Below, in pieces: positions 63,320 to 64,000 of a stretch of DNA of 64,000 nt. The stretch covers positions 186,001 through 250,000 of the forward strand of contig NZ_RXOE01000007.1 in assembly GCF_003965815.1 (NCBI RefSeq). Reading direction: 5' to 3'. Position 1 is the first letter of the stretch; each line of letters begins with the position of its first letter. The position numbers and the translations under genes were made by a program. The stretch comes from Variovorax gossypii (lineage in GTDB: Bacteria > Pseudomonadota > Gammaproteobacteria > Burkholderiales > Burkholderiaceae_C). The notes below the pieces were generated by a model. It was not told the origin of the DNA. It worked only from the letters and a program-made list of their open reading frames with translations, and searched no databases.

Positions 63320-64000
63320 GCAGCCTCCCCGGTACGGACCAGTGCCGGCAGCGCATAGCGGCCGTCCAGCATTTCCTCGCGCGGCACATAGGCGCGCAGG
63401 CAGAGATAGAAATCGCCGGCAGGTGCCGGCAGCCAGTTCGCCTGCGCGGCCTCGCCTTCGGGGCGCGCATGCTGGATATGCAGCGTGAGCCCGCCGTCGG
63501 CGTCGCGGCGCAGGTCGGGCGTGCGGTCGCCGATCGCGTAGCGGTCGATGGGGTTGTCCACCAGCATGTAGTCGCGGCTGTCGTACATCGTGAGCGACCA
63601 GAAGGCCTCGACCGGCGGCAGCGTGCCGGGCGCGAAGCGCAGCGTGTAGCGGCCGCTTCCGTTGAGCTTGCGCCCCGAGGCGTCGTTCCAGGCCAGCGGA
63701 TAGGTCGCCTCGCGGCTCTCGAGCATGCCGATGTACTTGAGCGCCACCAGCGCGCGCGCCAGGTGGTCGTCGCCGAAGCTGCCTTCGACCAGCGGCATCT
63801 GCACCCAGCCGGAGGGCGCCGTGGACCCGGACTGCGCGCCGCGCAGCCGCGGCAGCACGGCATCGAGCGCGTCCTGCAGCACGCTGCGCTGCGTGTCGTC
63901 GAGTGCATCGGCGTCAGGCCCGAGACCGAGTGCGGCGAAGCGGGCGATCAACCCGGCATCGCGCGCGGGCGGCGGGTTCTCGCGCAGCGCGCGGTTCACC
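63316..64000 (-). CDS. DUF1214-domain protein (5' end beyond window)
   Basis: Partial gene; the frame is open to the window end, so the GTG at 63999 is probably internal. The visible 227 residues are the C-terminal DUF1214 domain typical of DUF1254/DUF1214 proteins: FWSLTMYDSRDYMLVDNP, RYAIGDRTPDLRRDADGGL and NWLPAPAGDFYLCLRAYVP. Function unknown; one or two such proteins are often secreted or cytosolic beta-rich enzymes-like modules. ATGA overlap with the MBL gene shows co-translation. Confidence 0.85.
   Translation of the reverse strand, partial: VNRALRENPPPARDAGLIARFAALGLGPDADALDDTQRSVLQDALDAVLPRLRGAQSGSTAPSGWVQMPLVEGSFGDDHLARALVALKYIGMLESREATYPLAWNDASGRKLNGSGRYTLRFAPGTLPPVEAFWSLTMYDSRDYMLVDNPIDRYAIGDRTPDLRRDADGGLTLHIQHARPEGEAAQANWLPAPAGDFYLCLRAYVPREEMLDGRYALPALVRTGEAA

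Noticed and set aside
60894..63908. A 1004-codon minus-strand frame overlapping the Bug and MBL genes
   Set aside because: Shifted frame of the same strand, Arg/Ala-rich, no signatures; the other frame encodes recognised proteins.

Overview
The window looks like ordinary chromosome from a GC-rich betaproteobacterium of the order Burkholderiales, most likely a Comamonadaceae member close to Variovorax. This is inferred from content: three-family abundance of solute receptors (two orphan Bug/TTT receptors, two orphan LivK-type receptors), a UvrA made of two fused UvrA units, an SAH riboswitch in front of ahcY-tlyA-metF, the rplM-rpsI-erpA block, and small GCTA..TAGC palindromes inside coding regions. 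I see no tRNA, rRNA, insertion sequence, prophage, CRISPR array or defence island. Coding density is very high and the only gene-free stretch over 300 bases (44197-44510) holds the ahcY promoter and riboswitch.

Layout. 1-6.5 kb: end of an acyl-CoA dehydrogenase gene, acylphosphatase, HMG-CoA lyase (leucine degradation), a LysE exporter, a three-gene overlapping set (YbaK deacylase, DUF1289, DsbA-like isomerase), an MHS-type symporter and an unlisted 49-residue membrane protein. 6.5-9 kb: two near-identical branched-chain-type binding proteins in tandem. 9.1-14.9 kb: the fused UvrA. 14.9-27 kb: a seven-gene minus-strand operon (gabT, PotA-, PotD-, PotB-, PotC-like transporter, agmatinase/guanidinobutyrase family ureohydrolase, gabD) with a divergent MocR/GabR-type regulator, followed on the plus strand by ornithine cyclodeaminase and an acetylpolyamine-amidohydrolase-like protein. 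Together these suggest uptake of a guanidino/amino acid or polyamine and conversion through GABA and succinic semialdehyde to succinate. 27-35 kb: a Bug receptor, a TetR/MFS divergent pair, a porin, a HAD phosphatase and a three-gene ABC-2 exporter. 35-41 kb: SIMPL protein, RF3, then a minus-strand polyhydroxyalkanoate operon (phasin, alpha/beta hydrolase, short PhaE-like subunit, class III-type PhaC, GNAT). 41-44 kb: a secreted protein and a lipoprotein of unknown function built from two homologous halves. 44-48 kb: SAH riboswitch, ahcY, tlyA, metF, rlpA (methyl cycle). 48-61 kb: housekeeping genes (rlmJ, rplM, rpsI, erpA, anmK, M23 peptidase, tyrS, dtd, ybeY, phoH, ruvA) with an MFS pump, a CDF transporter and a FecR/OmpA lipoprotein pair. 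61-64 kb: a Bug receptor, a metallo-beta-lactamase-fold protein that has lost standard metal ligands, and a DUF1214 protein cut by the window end.

Nothing here is a clearly new multi-gene system. The items I would look at first are the class III PHA synthase with an unusually short partner, the metal-ligand-deficient MBL protein, the duplicated lipoprotein, the hairpin at the tlyA/metF junction and the GABA operon with its GTAC-repeat control region.
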